64,000 bases of DNA from Rallus limicola (lineage: Eukaryota; Chordata; Aves; Gruiformes; Rallidae): NCBI GenBank assembly GCA_022605955.1, contig JAKCOZ010000018.1:690001-754000 (forward strand), read 5' to 3'. A program made the translations under genes and the position numbers. Positions 1-11,500 of this stretch are shown piece by piece. The notes under the pieces were generated by a model. The model did not search any database and had not been told where the DNA came from. It saw nothing but the letters and a program-made list of their open reading frames with translations. Positions within the stretch are counted from its first letter, which is position 1, and each line of letters begins with the position of its first letter.

Positions 1-401
1 CGTGGCAGTTGCAGACAAGGAGTGAAGTGTGTCAGGATCAGCCTTTACCTGAAGGTTCCTCCACACACGGCTTTGCATCTCTCTCCCACAGCTCCCCTCT
101 CCAAGGGATGGATGCTCTGCACCCCCAGACCCATCCCACCCCTAAACCCATCCCACCCCCCTCCCCTGCCTTGCGAGTTGAGGTGAGCGGCGATGCTGCC
201 GCCTGCTCAAGCACCTTGCACCTGGGAAAGCGTGGGACAAGGGGCACTGGGATTTAGTAAAACATATCACCCAGCCGTGGCACTGCAGGGGGATTTTGTT
301 TTGTAAAAGGATTTATTCATAAAGCCACAGCAGCAGCAAACCAATCCTTGTCCTGCGGGCTCTGCGACGTGTGTACAAAGTAAATGAGAACAAGGTCTGC
401 G
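1..401. other. Unique non-coding DNA at left edge
   Basis: No gene or named repeat is seen. Positions 122-168 are a C-rich stretch in which a roughly 17-base unit built on 'acccatcccaccccta' occurs almost twice. It has many runs of three or more C, so the - strand could form a G-quadruplex. The rest has no codon bias or recognisable motif. An open frame covers 9-257 but its Pro/Ser/His-rich product simply reflects the C-rich composition. Confidence 0.6.
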
Positions 402-665
402 TGCTGGTTCTGGCTGGGATAGAGTTACTTTCCCTCACAGTAGCTAGTACAGGACTGTGCTTTGGGTTTGTGCTGGGGAAAAAAAAATCTGTGCTTTGCT
501 TGTGTGTGTGGTTTCTGCTTTACCAATTACGCTGCCTTTATCTCAATCCATGAGTTTTCTCATTTTCACTCTGCTGATTCTCTCCCCCATCCTGCCAGGG
601 GAAAGTGAGCGAGCGGCTGGGAAGGAAAGGGGGGCTTGGCCACCATCCAGGGTTAAACCGTGACA
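402..665 (+). mobile_element. Solo LTR of an avian endogenous retrovirus, internally deleted
   Basis: The left end 'tgctggttctggctgggat' resembles the TGTCCTGGTTTCAGCTGGGAT start of a common avian ERV LTR that I recall from neoavian genomes. The right part carries the block 'ctttatctcaatccatgag', then 'gattctctcccccatcc', 'agtgagcgagcggctg' and a terminal 'gggttaaaccgtgaca' ending in CA. These match the usual U5 end of that LTR in order and orientation. At 264 bp it is well under the several hundred bases expected. The missing part falls around 476-490, where an A-run interrupts U3. No gag, pol or env sequence follows, so it is a solo LTR left by recombination. Flanks 'gtctgc' and 'gtcggc' could be a 6-bp target duplication with one mismatch. 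The element is not functional as a virus. Confidence 0.75.
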
Positions 666-2599
666 GTCGGCATGTGGAGGTTATGAACTACCACCACACT
701 GGTTAGGAACGAGGAGGGAGAGAAAGAGTTGGAGGGAGAGAGAAAAAGGCAGAGGAAGAGGGAGGGGAGAGCCCTTTCATAATTCACAGTTCCTGAAATA
801 AAAATAAAGACTGGAATCATGTTTTGAGAAGGGAAAGTGCGTAGGAAGTGTATACTTGCCAATCCACAAAAAAAAAAAAAAAGAAGAAAAAGGAAAAAAA
901 AAGTTGCTTTTTATTTTCTTAAGAAGGCAATTATGTATTTTTGTCATCCACTTGGTACTTTGAAGCAGTTGAACCTGCTTTGCTCAAACTTTCCAGAAAA
1001 ATTTGCCCTCAGGCTACTGCCAGAACTGCAAAACTTACACCCCAAAGATGAAAGCAGGAGAGTGCCACGGCACTGGCTCCACATACGCAGAGCAGAGGCA
1101 CCTGCAGACTGGTCCTGTCCGCACCTCCATCGCATGGGGCTGGGAGCCACCAGCTCCCCTCTCCCTTCCAGCTGGGTTTTGTGGAAGAAGGGGAGTATTG
1201 AAGCTTCAATTTCAGAAATTCAGCACAGCCATGCAGGGATGCTAAAATGTCAGTGTGACTCCAGAGGAGTATGTCCTGCTGCTTCTTCTCCTTAGGGCTC
1301 CCACTTTGGAAGGATAAAGGAGCGATGGGGCTTGGGTGAAGGACAAAGCCTGTCTGAACTCAGTTCCCAGCTGGTGCTCAGGAGACCCTGGACAGGGAAG
1401 GTACATGGGTCTCTGAGGGTCCAAGCTTGAACTCATAATTTACAGAGGAAGATTTGAAGCTGCTCAAATCCCTTTCAGTCCCACCTCTGTGCTTCCTCTC
1501 CACCCCAAATTCCTGACCCTTCCCCACACTCCCTGCCTCTTCACGAGCACTGAAGGGCCTGTGCATATGCTGAGTGCATTGGGTTTGGTTAATCACTTCT
1601 CTTGCTGGATGGCACAGGTTGTACCTGAGCTACACTGCAGTTTGCAGCAGATGGGCAGAGTCTTGAGAGGATTTGGTCACTGTTGGACTCCTGTGCTCCC
1701 AGCTCTATTGTTTTCAGTGGTCATCACTCCTGCTTGAGGTGTCTTCTGTTGGAAAGAAGCTATCTGGTCTCTCGTTTACATATAAGAAAGCCATCTAAGG
1801 CAGGAGGCTGCCATTCCACAGCTGGCCTTCAACAGAACACGAAAGGGTTCTTTGGTGACGTCAGTTTGCGGCTGGAGCAGCGGGTTGCTGCGACTCTGCA
1901 GAGCTGCTATGGCCAATGTGAGAAAGGCAAGGCTGCAGGCAAGAGGGAAGGGAGCATTTCAGTCTTACACAGTGTGAGTTGACCAGGTAACAGCATCCTA
2001 AGTTCCCCTAGATACACACGCATCTCACCATACCGATCAATCCTTGCCGCCGCTCTTTGCCCCACCCTGCCTGCAATATCAAATGCTGCCTATAAATTAC
2101 TAATAACAAGGATATGTACCTTGGAAAACAAGCTAGTGCCTGTGGGTGGGATGGGATCAATTTTCTAACTCAATGTAAACAGCGCAGTAACTTTGATATT
2201 CATGATATTCCTATCCACAAGGCAGGAGCTGGGCATTGAGGTCACTAGATAGTAGCATTACAAGTAGCACATCACAAAGATGCATGGGTTTCAAACCCCT
2301 GAATGCAGATAGGAGTGACCTGGCTATGCCCATACACAGTCCTGCCGGGTGTGATAATTCTGTCTTCCTCTTCCTTGTCCCACACAGGGCTTTTTTTTTC
2401 CCTTACAAGACCTTTTTTTCCTGTTGCACCTTTCCATAGAAAAAGCCAAGGCTGCAGAAGGAGCAGAACTGAGGAGAAGGGTGTGACCATGAGTCTCATG
2501 ACAAGGAAAAGGCAGTTGTGAACAAACACAGTGTTTGCAGTCCTTAAGTAACTGTCTAAATTCCTAAATCCTGATTTTGAAATCGTTTGGTTGGCTTGA
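666..2599. other. Unique non-coding DNA with purine- and A-rich tracts
   Basis: Positions 704-771 are almost pure purine (GGAG/GAGA type). An A15 run at 868-882 begins an A/G-rich stretch to about 902. From 1000 to 2600 the sequence is of mixed composition with no repeat or splice-bounded coding frame that I can support. The longest frame here (837-1295, +) starts inside the A-rich tract and is Lys-rich only because of it. Confidence 0.55.
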
Positions 2600-3010
2600 C
2601 ACATCCAAGTCCCAGAGCTTTTAATTCAAATATAAAGCTTGATTGGCAAATTAATAAAAGGCTATGAGTGAAATTAATGAAAGATTAAAGACCAACAGCT
2701 CACACTGATAGAAAAATCACCCCTCAAAAATAGGTTATGCAATAATTAGAATAAGTTACCACCATGTTAATATTAATTCTGATGTAACATTTATTCATCG
2801 ATTAGATTTACTGATTCACCACCAAGTTCTGAAATCTTATATACATTTGTTGGATCTTTGCAGGCATTGTTAATCATCTTTATTTTCCATTCCATAATTT
2901 CTAAAATTACTATAAAGCGAATTTTCATTAATAAATTGTATAGTTGGGCACTTGAGTTTGCAGTTTCGCTAAGCGAAATGAGAGCTAAAGAGCTATTAGG
3001 ACCATGGAAT
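2600..3010. promoter_or_regulatory. AT-rich, TAAT-dense island; candidate conserved element
   Basis: This roughly 410-bp block is clearly more AT-rich than its flanks. It has at least seven TAAT/ATTA cores, the binding core of homeodomain proteins (2620-2960), with 'gttaatattaattc', 'aaattaatgaaag', 'caataattag' and 'cattaataaatt' among them. It ends with a perfect 15-bp palindrome, TTTCGCT-A-AGCGAAA, at 2964-2978. There is no coding frame and no transposon signature. A developmental enhancer is an inference from composition and motif density alone. Confidence 0.35.
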
Positions 3011-3154
3011 GGGTAATTGATTAACTAAAATGACTTGGTCAATGCGCTCTGAATCCTCTAACCAGCACGTTGCTTCGACGTCAGCCTCCACATCTCATAT
3101 TGGCTGGGAAAACTGAGAAAAGGGACAATCCCACAGAGCTTTCATCTCAGTTTT

Positions 3155-3451
3155 GTGTGGGACACAGGGGGAAATGACCAGCCTCTCAGTGTCTGTGGGG
3201 ACAGGACAAGGGGGGATGGGCTCAAGCTGGAGCACAGGGAGTTCCACACCAACATGGGGAAGAACTTTACCCCAGTGAGGGTGAGGGAGCCCTGGGCCAG
3301 GCTGCCCAGGGGGTGTGGAGTCTCCTTCTCTGGAGAGATTCCAGCCCTGTCTGGACACCGCCCTGTGTGCCCTGTCCTAGGGACCCTGCTTTGGCAGGGG
3401 ATTGGACTCGATCTCTGGAGGCCCCTTCCAACCCCTGTGATTCTGGGATTC
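3155..3451 (+). mobile_element. CR1 LINE fragment, 3' end, 5'-truncated
   Basis: CR1 is a non-LTR retrotransposon whose ORF2 encodes an endonuclease and reverse transcriptase. Most copies are 5'-truncated. This one starts inside the last part of ORF2: the + frame reads [15 protein letters not shown] and then NMGKNF...VREPW.RLPR, the familiar CR1 C-terminal pattern. It continues through the 3' UTR ('gggattggactcgatct', 'ccccttccaacccctgtga') to a tail of 'ttctgggattc'. It belongs to the same subfamily as the copies at 8162-8592 and 33618-34042 ('tcagtgtctgtggggacag' and 'ggaccctgctttggcaggg'). It is a dead relic. Confidence 0.92.
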
Positions 3452-4389
3452 ATTAACAAAGCTCTAAACCAGGCGGCCATTGGAGCTTGGGATTTAGGCT
3501 GGGAGAGTTTGTGTCCCCAGCACATAGCTGTGGGGTCACAGCCTGTGTCAGGAGTTAAAAAAAGGAGGAGGAGGAACTTACTACTCGGTGCTCTGGGGCT
3601 GTGGGGAAGGGCTGCAGCAGGCAGCCTGTTTGGAGAGATTTAGTGTGTCACTGTAATTGGGCTGGACGAGGTGTCAGCTGCATGTTTGGAGGGTACAGTA
3701 AAAATGCAGAGAGATCTGATAGAAACTTAGTACTCCTTGGTATTCCTGCTTCCTAAACGTGACCTGGGCAGGATTTGTTACCAAATTCAGGCTTGTTTCT
3801 CCCTTTCCTCACTTTAATGCAGATGTTATTTCAGCCAGCCAGCTAAACTGTAGATCAGCAATGTTTCTCAACTGAGAATATCCCCCTATTTTAAAATAAC
3901 TTTTTTTTTTTCTCTTTAGTAATTATGTTCAGCTTTATCATTACCTGTTGTCTGCTCTGCAGCACTTTTGTTAATACGCTGGAATTTTTTATGGACTGTG
4001 CAATTTATTGCCATGCTTCTCTCTCTGTCTTGTTTCTGGCAGCTGATAACTAAATTCTTTTGTTTCTGATCACTTATTCTTGCTTTATGGTGTAATAAAA
4101 AATAAAAACACCCTAGTAAAATTGTGTAAATAGAGTGTATGCAGCTGCATGGACATGTTTTCACTTGCTGAATGAATGCATGCACACATCCCTGCATCCT
4201 CAGCCCACATTGGGCTTCCTCACAGATTCTGGTGCTGAAAAAAGCTGCAACAGGGGAAGAAAAACATCAGCTAAGTGCTGGTCCTTGACCCTCAACTACA
4301 TCTTGGCTGACCCTGACTGCCTAAATCCACTTTGGCTGGCTGAGCTCTTCAAAGACCACAAAAAAAAACAAACCCCAAAAAGGTCTGTG
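3452..4389. other. Unique DNA, partly AT-rich
   Basis: There is no gene. Positions 3830-4130 are AT-rich, with a T10 run near 3901 and an 'aaaaaataaaaaca' stretch near 4098. The 12-bp palindrome ATGCAGCTGCAT with a central E-box (CAGCTG) lies at 4139-4150. The - strand frame at 3916-4197 has no protein-like features. Confidence 0.5.
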
Positions 4390-4935
4390 GGGAAATCTAC
4401 CCCTCTGCTCTGGGGAGATCCCCCTGCAGTGCTGCATCCAGCTCTGGATCCCCAGGACAAGGCAGACATGGAGCTGTTGGAGCAAGTCCTGAGGAGGCCA
4501 TGGAGCTGATCCAAGGGCTGGAGCACCTCTGGAGACAGGCTGGGAGAGCTGGGCTGGGTCAGCCTGGAGAAGACTGCAGGGAGACCTCCTAGCCCCTTCC
4601 AGTCCCATGAGGGGCTCCAGGAAAGCTGGAGAGGGGCTGGTGCCAAGGGCAGAGAGGGCCTGGACCAGGGGAACGGCCTTCAGCTGCAGGGGGGCAGCTG
4701 GAGAGGGGTTGGGAGGCAGAAATCCTTCCTGGGGAGGGGGGAGGCCCTGGAACAGGGTGCCCAGAGAAGCTGGGGCTGTCCCTGGATCCCTGGCAGGGTT
4801 CAAGGGTAGGTTAGATGGGGCTTTGGGCACCCTGGGCTGGGGGGAGGGTGGGTCCTTGCCCATGGCAGGGTGGCACTGGGGGGTGTTTTGAGTTCCCTTC
4901 CCAACCAAAGCAGTCTGGGGTTCTATGACTCTTCT
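4390..4935 (+). mobile_element. CR1 LINE fragment, diverged, 5'-truncated
   Basis: This is the C-terminal ORF2 region followed by the 3' UTR of CR1. The nucleotide landmarks in order are 'ccagctctggatccccagg', 'gacatggagctgttggagca', 'ctggagcacctctggagaca', 'gggttcaagggtaggttaga', 'ttgcccatggcagggtgg' and 'cccttcccaaccaaagcag', ending in 'ggttctatgactct'. Compared with the related copy at 47240-47803, the frame is broken by several small gains and losses and the middle is shifted by extra G-rich sequence. The 258-codon open frame on the opposite strand is only the antisense of this element. Confidence 0.9.
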
Positions 4936-7900
4936 GGCCATGCATCTGTCCTCAGCCCTTTGATGCCCTATGTGCATGCCATCCTGCATCCTGCCCCAGG
5001 ATGCTATCCAGGTGCTTCCCAGCTCCAACATCATGTTAAAACTTCTGGTCCCCAGTATCAAGACATGACCAAGCCTGAACCCAAGGACTTGGAGCACTCA
5101 TGCTCCATTTTTGGCAGGGACAGAGACTGGCGATGATGGAGACCTGAAGGTCCTCCCACCTACTCCATCTGCTCAAGCAAGCCCAGTCTCTGAGCTCTCT
5201 GTCTTCTCTGCCAGGACCTGCCTGTTTACACCCGTGGAGGAAGAGCAGGAACCTGTTGTGTAAGATGGCACAACCATCTCCCTGCAGCTTACTGCTGCAG
5301 ATCACATTTCAGGAGAAGATGATTTTCACCTTCCTTGTAACTAATGAAGAACCCTTTAATTCAATGTGTTGACATTAAAGCTCAGGCTGAAGATCTCTTC
5401 CCTGGAATACAAATGGAAATGGGCCCCATGCGTTTCCAGATGAAGACAGTTTGAAAGGGCTGGTTCATTTTTTGCTGTGGCTTTAACCTGGGTTGGTTTC
5501 CTTAATAACAAAATAGCAGAGAGGGTGCAATTTCTCTGACTAAAATGAGATGTCCCTATTTAGGTCAGATCTGTCCCAAACGCTGTCTTGGCAATACAGA
5601 TGGCTCAGTCCCAGCCTACTGAGATGGCGTAGGCTCACCTGGCACAGTGCAGCTCTCCAAGACTTTACCTACACACCTTTCTGCTGAAACACGCTCCCTG
5701 GGCAGGCACATAGCAGCATGTTCAACCCTGCCAACCGTCTCCCTTTCCCTGCTCCTGCCTAGACCTCTCAGCTGAAAAAGACCCTGCCTGCCAAGACCCC
5801 ATCTGACCTCTCTTTTCAGCATCTGATCTGCTGGTGGACCCTCTCCTGGAAGGATCTCTCTATCATCTGCTGGAGTTGGGAGCATGGGACTGCCTGTCTG
5901 AAGAAGTGAGTGATGACATTACCCTGCACCCCTCACCCTCATGTGCACACCAGGGGAAGTGGTGGGAGGGTATGGTCCTGAAGATGGTCCCACAGGCATT
6001 TTGATGCTTCTGTGTTGAGGCAGTAACCTGTGGCTGGGACATGTTGGTGATGCCAAGGAAGATGGTGGTTCCTGGGTAGCCTTCTCCTGTTCCTCTGCTC
6101 CTCCAAGCACCACGTGTGATGTTGAAGGGAATATAGTGGTCTTTTCTCCACCTCTCTAAGCAGCCTCCACAATCTGGCCTGCCACCCTTCACTCTCCCAT
6201 ACTCCATGCACTAACTCATTTCCCACCCATGCCACATCCACCCATTCCCACTGACTGCAGTCTAAATCTGAAGTCCCCAGATTTAAACTGCACACCAGTA
6301 CCTCTCTAGAGGTACCTTGTTTTACCCTCCACTGATCCACCCTCAGGTTCCCACAGGCTGCCTGAGCATCTCTCCTGTTTTCTCCCAACAGCCAGGCCAC
6401 CAACCCAGAGATGAAGACCTGAGTGTACGTGAAGAAGCTTTGCTGCTCTCCTGGGGTCTCGTTCCGGAGGTGCCTCCTGGAGAAGCCTCCTGGAGATGCT
6501 TCTGACCCAGCTATGCATAAAGGCTGCAGAGATGCTGAACCTGTGAGGAAGTCACTTCGAGGCAAGTTGGAGATCCATCACGGAGCTCTGCACATGAACA
6601 TGCAGACAGCCTGTTCGCATTTTGCTCTCTGAGTGCAGGTATTAGATGCAGACCTGTCTGAATCCTCTTGTCTTCAGGAGAGGCTCGTGCTTATCTGGCA
6701 AGTACCTGAAACTGCTTTCTCCCTACCTTGTGTGAACAACTCTCACAGTCACAGAGGAGCGAAGAGACCTTGCATTTTTGGAAGGGTGTTTGGGAGCAGT
6801 TGATGTGAATCACTGCCAAGCATAAAGACATTTAAAATGGCTCTAGATACCTGCTAGATTAGTGAGATGAATCACAGTCGTCGTGACCTCTACATGTGTC
6901 TGGCAAGTTGTTCTCTTGTTACCTAGTGAACAATCTGTTTCTCATGAACCCAAAATAACAATGTTTGGGAATACATTTTATTTTTTTCCTTCTGGAGCTG
7001 GGTGTGAGTCACCAGCACCAGAGCAAAAGGAGGAGGAATCCTCTATATAGACATGCACATGGCTCAGGAGCGGGGACTTTCTGAGCAGACACTGGTCCAG
7101 CCTCTGGGTCGGGACTGGTGTCCCAGTGACACCCCCTCTTTCACTGGGGTGACCGACTTGGCACAGGGTAAGCGTTGGGAACCCGGGGTCCCCGCTGCCA
7201 GCCCCGTGAAGCGTGCACCTCTTCATCCCCAGATTATCTCCTGTGCTTCCTCCTGTCATCTCTAAGACGTGTCTGGCTGGGATCCCATGGCTGCTGCCAG
7301 CCCTCTGCCAAAGCTTTCCTCTCAAATCTGCAACAAGAGCAGGTTGTAGGCTTGACATTTTTCAGCAACTAAGCCAAAGTATACGGGAAACGATATTTTT
7401 ACCTTTTTCTCTGTGCCCTTTTCTTTCCTCGTGTCTATTTGCTTCTGTCTTCACTTGCCTCACCAAAAAATTTTAAAAAAATAAAATAAAAAATTTTTAA
7501 AAATCAAAATCAAGCATCACCAATTCAATAACTGCCCTTTCAATATGTGCTTGTCCAAAATGGCTCTGAGCAACGAGGCTGCAGGGTCAAAGACTTGCCC
7601 TCAGAGGCTCTTTAGGCTAAAAGGAACAAGTTGCAGCAATATTTTCAGTGTTGAAAGCTGTGTTTTCCTCCCTTCTTTTCATAGGCATTTACTGACAGTT
7701 CAGATCTTCCACGGATGTTTGTTTGCAGTGGAGGTATGCCAGCTGTAACTTAGATACAGCTAAATATTTCATGTAAAACCAGGCTCGCTTCCCTTCTGTG
7801 ACCACCCCACAACAGCCAGGGGCAGGGTGACTTACAGATGAGATTCAACTCTCCAAGCGCCGGTGCGAGTGCCGGCAGGAGCCCCTTGGGCAGCACAGAG

Positions 7901-8161
7901 GCAGGAGCTCACATTTCTGGGAAGGCTTACATCTTTTCCCCCCATCCCCTTTTATTTTTTTGGGTATTTTTTTTAAAAAAAAAACTTTTTCTACTGCAAG
8001 AACCAAAAATAATCTGAAGCAGGCGGAAAGCTGAGTATCTCTGCTTAAAGAAGGGTTTGATAGCAGCAGACGTACGAGGAGAGGGGGGAGCGGTGACGAA
8101 ATGGGACAAACAGGGCAAAGCAACTGCATCAGGTCCAGAAATACACCCCAGGCTCGTGCTT
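4936..8161. other. Unique non-coding DNA
   Basis: No gene, RNA or named repeat is recognised. Positions 6780-6960 are AT-rich with scattered motifs ('tagattagtgagatgaatca'). Positions 7465-7512 are a nearly pure A/T stretch that is partly self-complementary ('aaaattttaaaa', 'aaaaaatttttaaaaa'). Positions 7955-7985 form T-run then A-run. The 208-codon - strand frame at 5939-6565 has no recognisable domain and no coding-type pattern that I can defend. Confidence 0.5.
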
Positions 8162-8592
8162 AGGGCCACAAGGATGATTAAAGGACTAGAGCATCTCACC
8201 TATGAGGAAAGGCTGAGCGACCTGAGGCTGATCAGCCTGGAGAAGAGACTGAGAGGGGATCTGATCAGTGGTTATCAGTATATGAAGGGTGGGACACAGG
8301 GAGACATGGGCAGCCTCTTCTCAGTGTCTGTGGGGACAGGACAAGGGACAATGGCCTCAAGTTGGAGCACAGGGAGTTCTGCACCAATCTGGGGAAGAAC
8401 TCTTCCCCAGTGAGGATGAGGGAGCCCTGGGACAGGCTGCCCAGGAGGGTGTGGAGTCTCCTTCTCTGGAGAGATTCCAGTCCTGTCTGGATGCTGACCT
8501 ATGTGACCCATCCTAGGGACCCTGCTTTGGCAGGGGGTTGGACCCCATGGGCTCTGGAGGTCCCTTCCAACCCCTACAGTTCTGTGATTCTG
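8162..8592 (+). mobile_element. CR1 LINE fragment, well preserved 3' end
   Basis: Starts at 'gggccacaaggatgat' within the CR1 ORF2 C-terminal domain. The + frame reads [20 protein letters not shown] and on to [11 protein letters not shown], as in CR1, until a frameshift near 'gggtgggacacagggagac'. After that the CR1 protein continues in another frame. The 3' UTR is complete: 'ggaccctgctttggcaggg', 'ggaggtcccttccaacccc', then 'cagttctgtgattctg'. It is close to the copy at 33618-34042 over their whole shared length, differing at scattered single bases, so both come from one young-looking subfamily. Confidence 0.95.
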
Positions 8593-11500
8593 TTTTGTAT
8601 TTAAATGGATGGCTGCACTTTGGTGGCACTTGCCACTTGTCCCTGAAGGGCCAAGCCCAGCAGCCCAAAGCCCAGACAAGGTGTTTGGGTACCACAAGCA
8701 CTGCCCAGTGCTGTTGTACTGGACTACCCCCATACATGCAGGGGGTACACAGCATCCTGGGCTGTGCACCCCACCACACAGCAGCAGAATCCCATGGGGA
8801 AACCCCAAAGCCCCTGCAGATCCCTCGTGCATCTTCATGTTCCCCTGCAAAGGGGGCCTGGCTTGTCCCCCCAGGATACTCTTCCCCCATCCCAATGAGG
8901 AGGGGAGGCCAGACTCTCACCCGCCCCCACTCCCAGCCCCAGGGCTGACGGTGCCTCCACGCTCTGTGGGAGGACAGAGAGGGTTTTCACCAGGACAGTA
9001 CAGGTTTGCCAGGGATGTGGCACCAAAGGAGCATCTCCTCCAGGTGCCCTGTGCGTGCTGGGCCAGGGGAGCCCTGTGCTGGCAGAGCTCATGCTGTGAT
9101 GGGCAGCCTCAGAGAGGACCAGAAATGCTCCTTATTAGTACAGAAATTTATGCTGCCTATAAAATACATTCACAGTGACATATTTAGTAACCCAATTAAT
9201 ACTCCGATACAGACATTTTAGTGTAACTAATTCTAGTCTGTGTGCTCCCTTTATAGTGATATAAATGGCTTTATGTTGTGCTATTGATCTCTGTGGCCAC
9301 AGGATTTCACAGCACACCCCTTCATCCACCCCAGCTACCCCCAGGAAGATCACAGGCTTCAAATCTCCCTGCAAGTCATTTGCCTCCAGGGTGCCTGGTG
9401 GGGAGCTCCAGTTAAAACAAGGAGCATCCCACCCTGTGGGGGAATGTGGGCTATGGGGTGAGATGGGATGGGATGGGGCAGGATGGGGTAGGAGGGGATG
9501 GGTGGCTCTAGCCCCGTTTCTCCTCCTCTGTGGCTCCAGCCCATGGGTCTCTAGTCTCTCACCCAGGGCCATGCAGTGATGGGTACAAATTTTTTAGAAT
9601 CCATCACCCAAGCAGGGCCTTCCCCCATGTCTGCAGTGATGGGGACATGGTGCTCGCTTCCAGCTCTGTGGCAGGGTTGCCACGGAAACCAATAATGTTG
9701 ATTTTTATTTTTTTTTTCCTGATCTCCAAACCTAGCCTGTGGCATCAGTGCTTCCATCCACAGTGCCCAGGGGGAGATTCCCCTTACAGCACCTGATAGG
9801 GGGCAATTACTCCCCCCACTCACCCTACAAACCACAGCAGAGCCCACCCTAGCCCCTGGCGTGGGCACAGCCACACCACTCTCACATGCTTGCTGTTTTC
9901 CAAGGGTTCCCAGCAGTGCATATGGGATGCCATGATGGGATGTCACATCACACCTCTACTCCTCACCCTCAAAAACACCTCCTTGGCAAACATCATCTCC
10001 ATCAGCCTGCAAAGCTGAGTCCCTTGGCCCCCTCCATGTCCTCCATGCAATGCCAGGTGTTCAGGGCAGGAGGGGCAGCAGAGGAGACAGAATGCCCATG
10101 AGCACCTTTCTGCAAGAGATGCTGGCTAAGGGTCTGGAGGCAGGAGAAGAGACACTAGATCTCCCTGGAGGAATGGCAAGGGAAGGGAAGGTGTGATGTG
10201 CTGGTGCTTTGTGGAAGGAGGGGAGAGTGGATGTGGTGCTGGCCCTGGGCAGGGAGGCAGCAGCAGCCAGAACCAGGGACAGCGGTGTGTGGGAAGGGGA
10301 CGTGCACTGCAGCGAGGTGTCTCTAGGCAGAACAGCTACTCTCTGCCTCTCCACTTTCCTTCATCCAAAGGCTGGGTTTTCATTATTCATCCCCCTTCAG
10401 GGGAACTATCTCATAATAATAAAAATGTCAGAAGGAATACACAAATGCATACATACACTAAACGAGGAGTTGCCACAATGCACAGAGAGACGTGGTGATT
10501 TATGGGCCCCTGGGCTGCCACCTCTGTTCCCCCCCGCCCCCCCCTGTGGTGGTTCCCTGCCCCAAACACAGGAGGTTGTGTACAGAGAGGCCAGGGGAAA
10601 TGCCTGTGGTGGGTCTCAGCCTGGAGGCAGGCTCCTAGGTAACTGGTACCAGGGCACCATGGCTCCCCCCATCCATTACCTGCAGCTCCTCTTGGGCTGC
10701 AGGCTCTGCTGCTGCCCCTTTCCCCATCGCTTTTTGTTCCTGGCCCAAGCCTGGCTTGAATATCCCAAACATCCCAGGCTGCAGCAAAGCTCTGCTCTGC
10801 AAACCCAGTGGTGATGCAGGGCAGCGTCCCCATCAGTGATGGCAGCTTAGGGTGAGCACAGCTCTGGGACTAGTGAAGCACTGGCCCATCAGGAGCCCCC
10901 CCTGCTCAGCATGAGCATGTGTCCAAAGCCACCTGTGTCCTGTACAAGGAGAAGCAGAGCAGGTAAGGCCAATACTTGCTCCCTGTCTTCAGCTTTGCTC
11001 CCAGCTACAAGGGACGGGGTCAGTGGGCAGCTGACTCTGAAAAAGGTGGGTTGGCAGTCGGTCCTACAAGATGTGTGAAGGCAGATGAACAGGCTGGAGA
11101 CCAAAAGCACTATGCACACTGCCCACCCTGCCTTGTAAAAAGCCCATGCCCACCAGTCACAGGGAGGGTGGCATGAAGAAGGCACCAAGCACACGCACAC
11201 ACAGGGGTCTGGGTTGAGGCTGCTGAGCCTCTGCTGCCCCCTCAATCGGCTGCTCAGGGGTCTGGTGAGTATCAGTGGCTCTGAGGACCACGCAGTTGGA
11301 AGTACAGCAGGGCAGAGCTGGGATGAGTCCCTTGCCCTGCCATCATGTCTCTGCAGGGATGCATGGGGTCCCTGGCCATACATGAAGCCCACATGGGTGT
11401 GGGTGTGTCCTGTGCACACACATGTGTTTTGCTGTATGTGCATGTCAGTGTCACCACAGGGCTGGGCACACGTGTGTGCACATGCATAAGCCAGGGACAT

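Noticed and set aside
4321..5097. 258-codon - strand open frame
   Set aside because: It is the antisense of the CR1 copy at 4390-4935. GC-rich CR1 antisense is often open by chance.
8275..8895. 206-codon - strand open frame
   Set aside because: Mostly antisense of the CR1 copy at 8162-8592. A near-identical antisense peptide appears at the 33618 copy, confirming its repeat origin.
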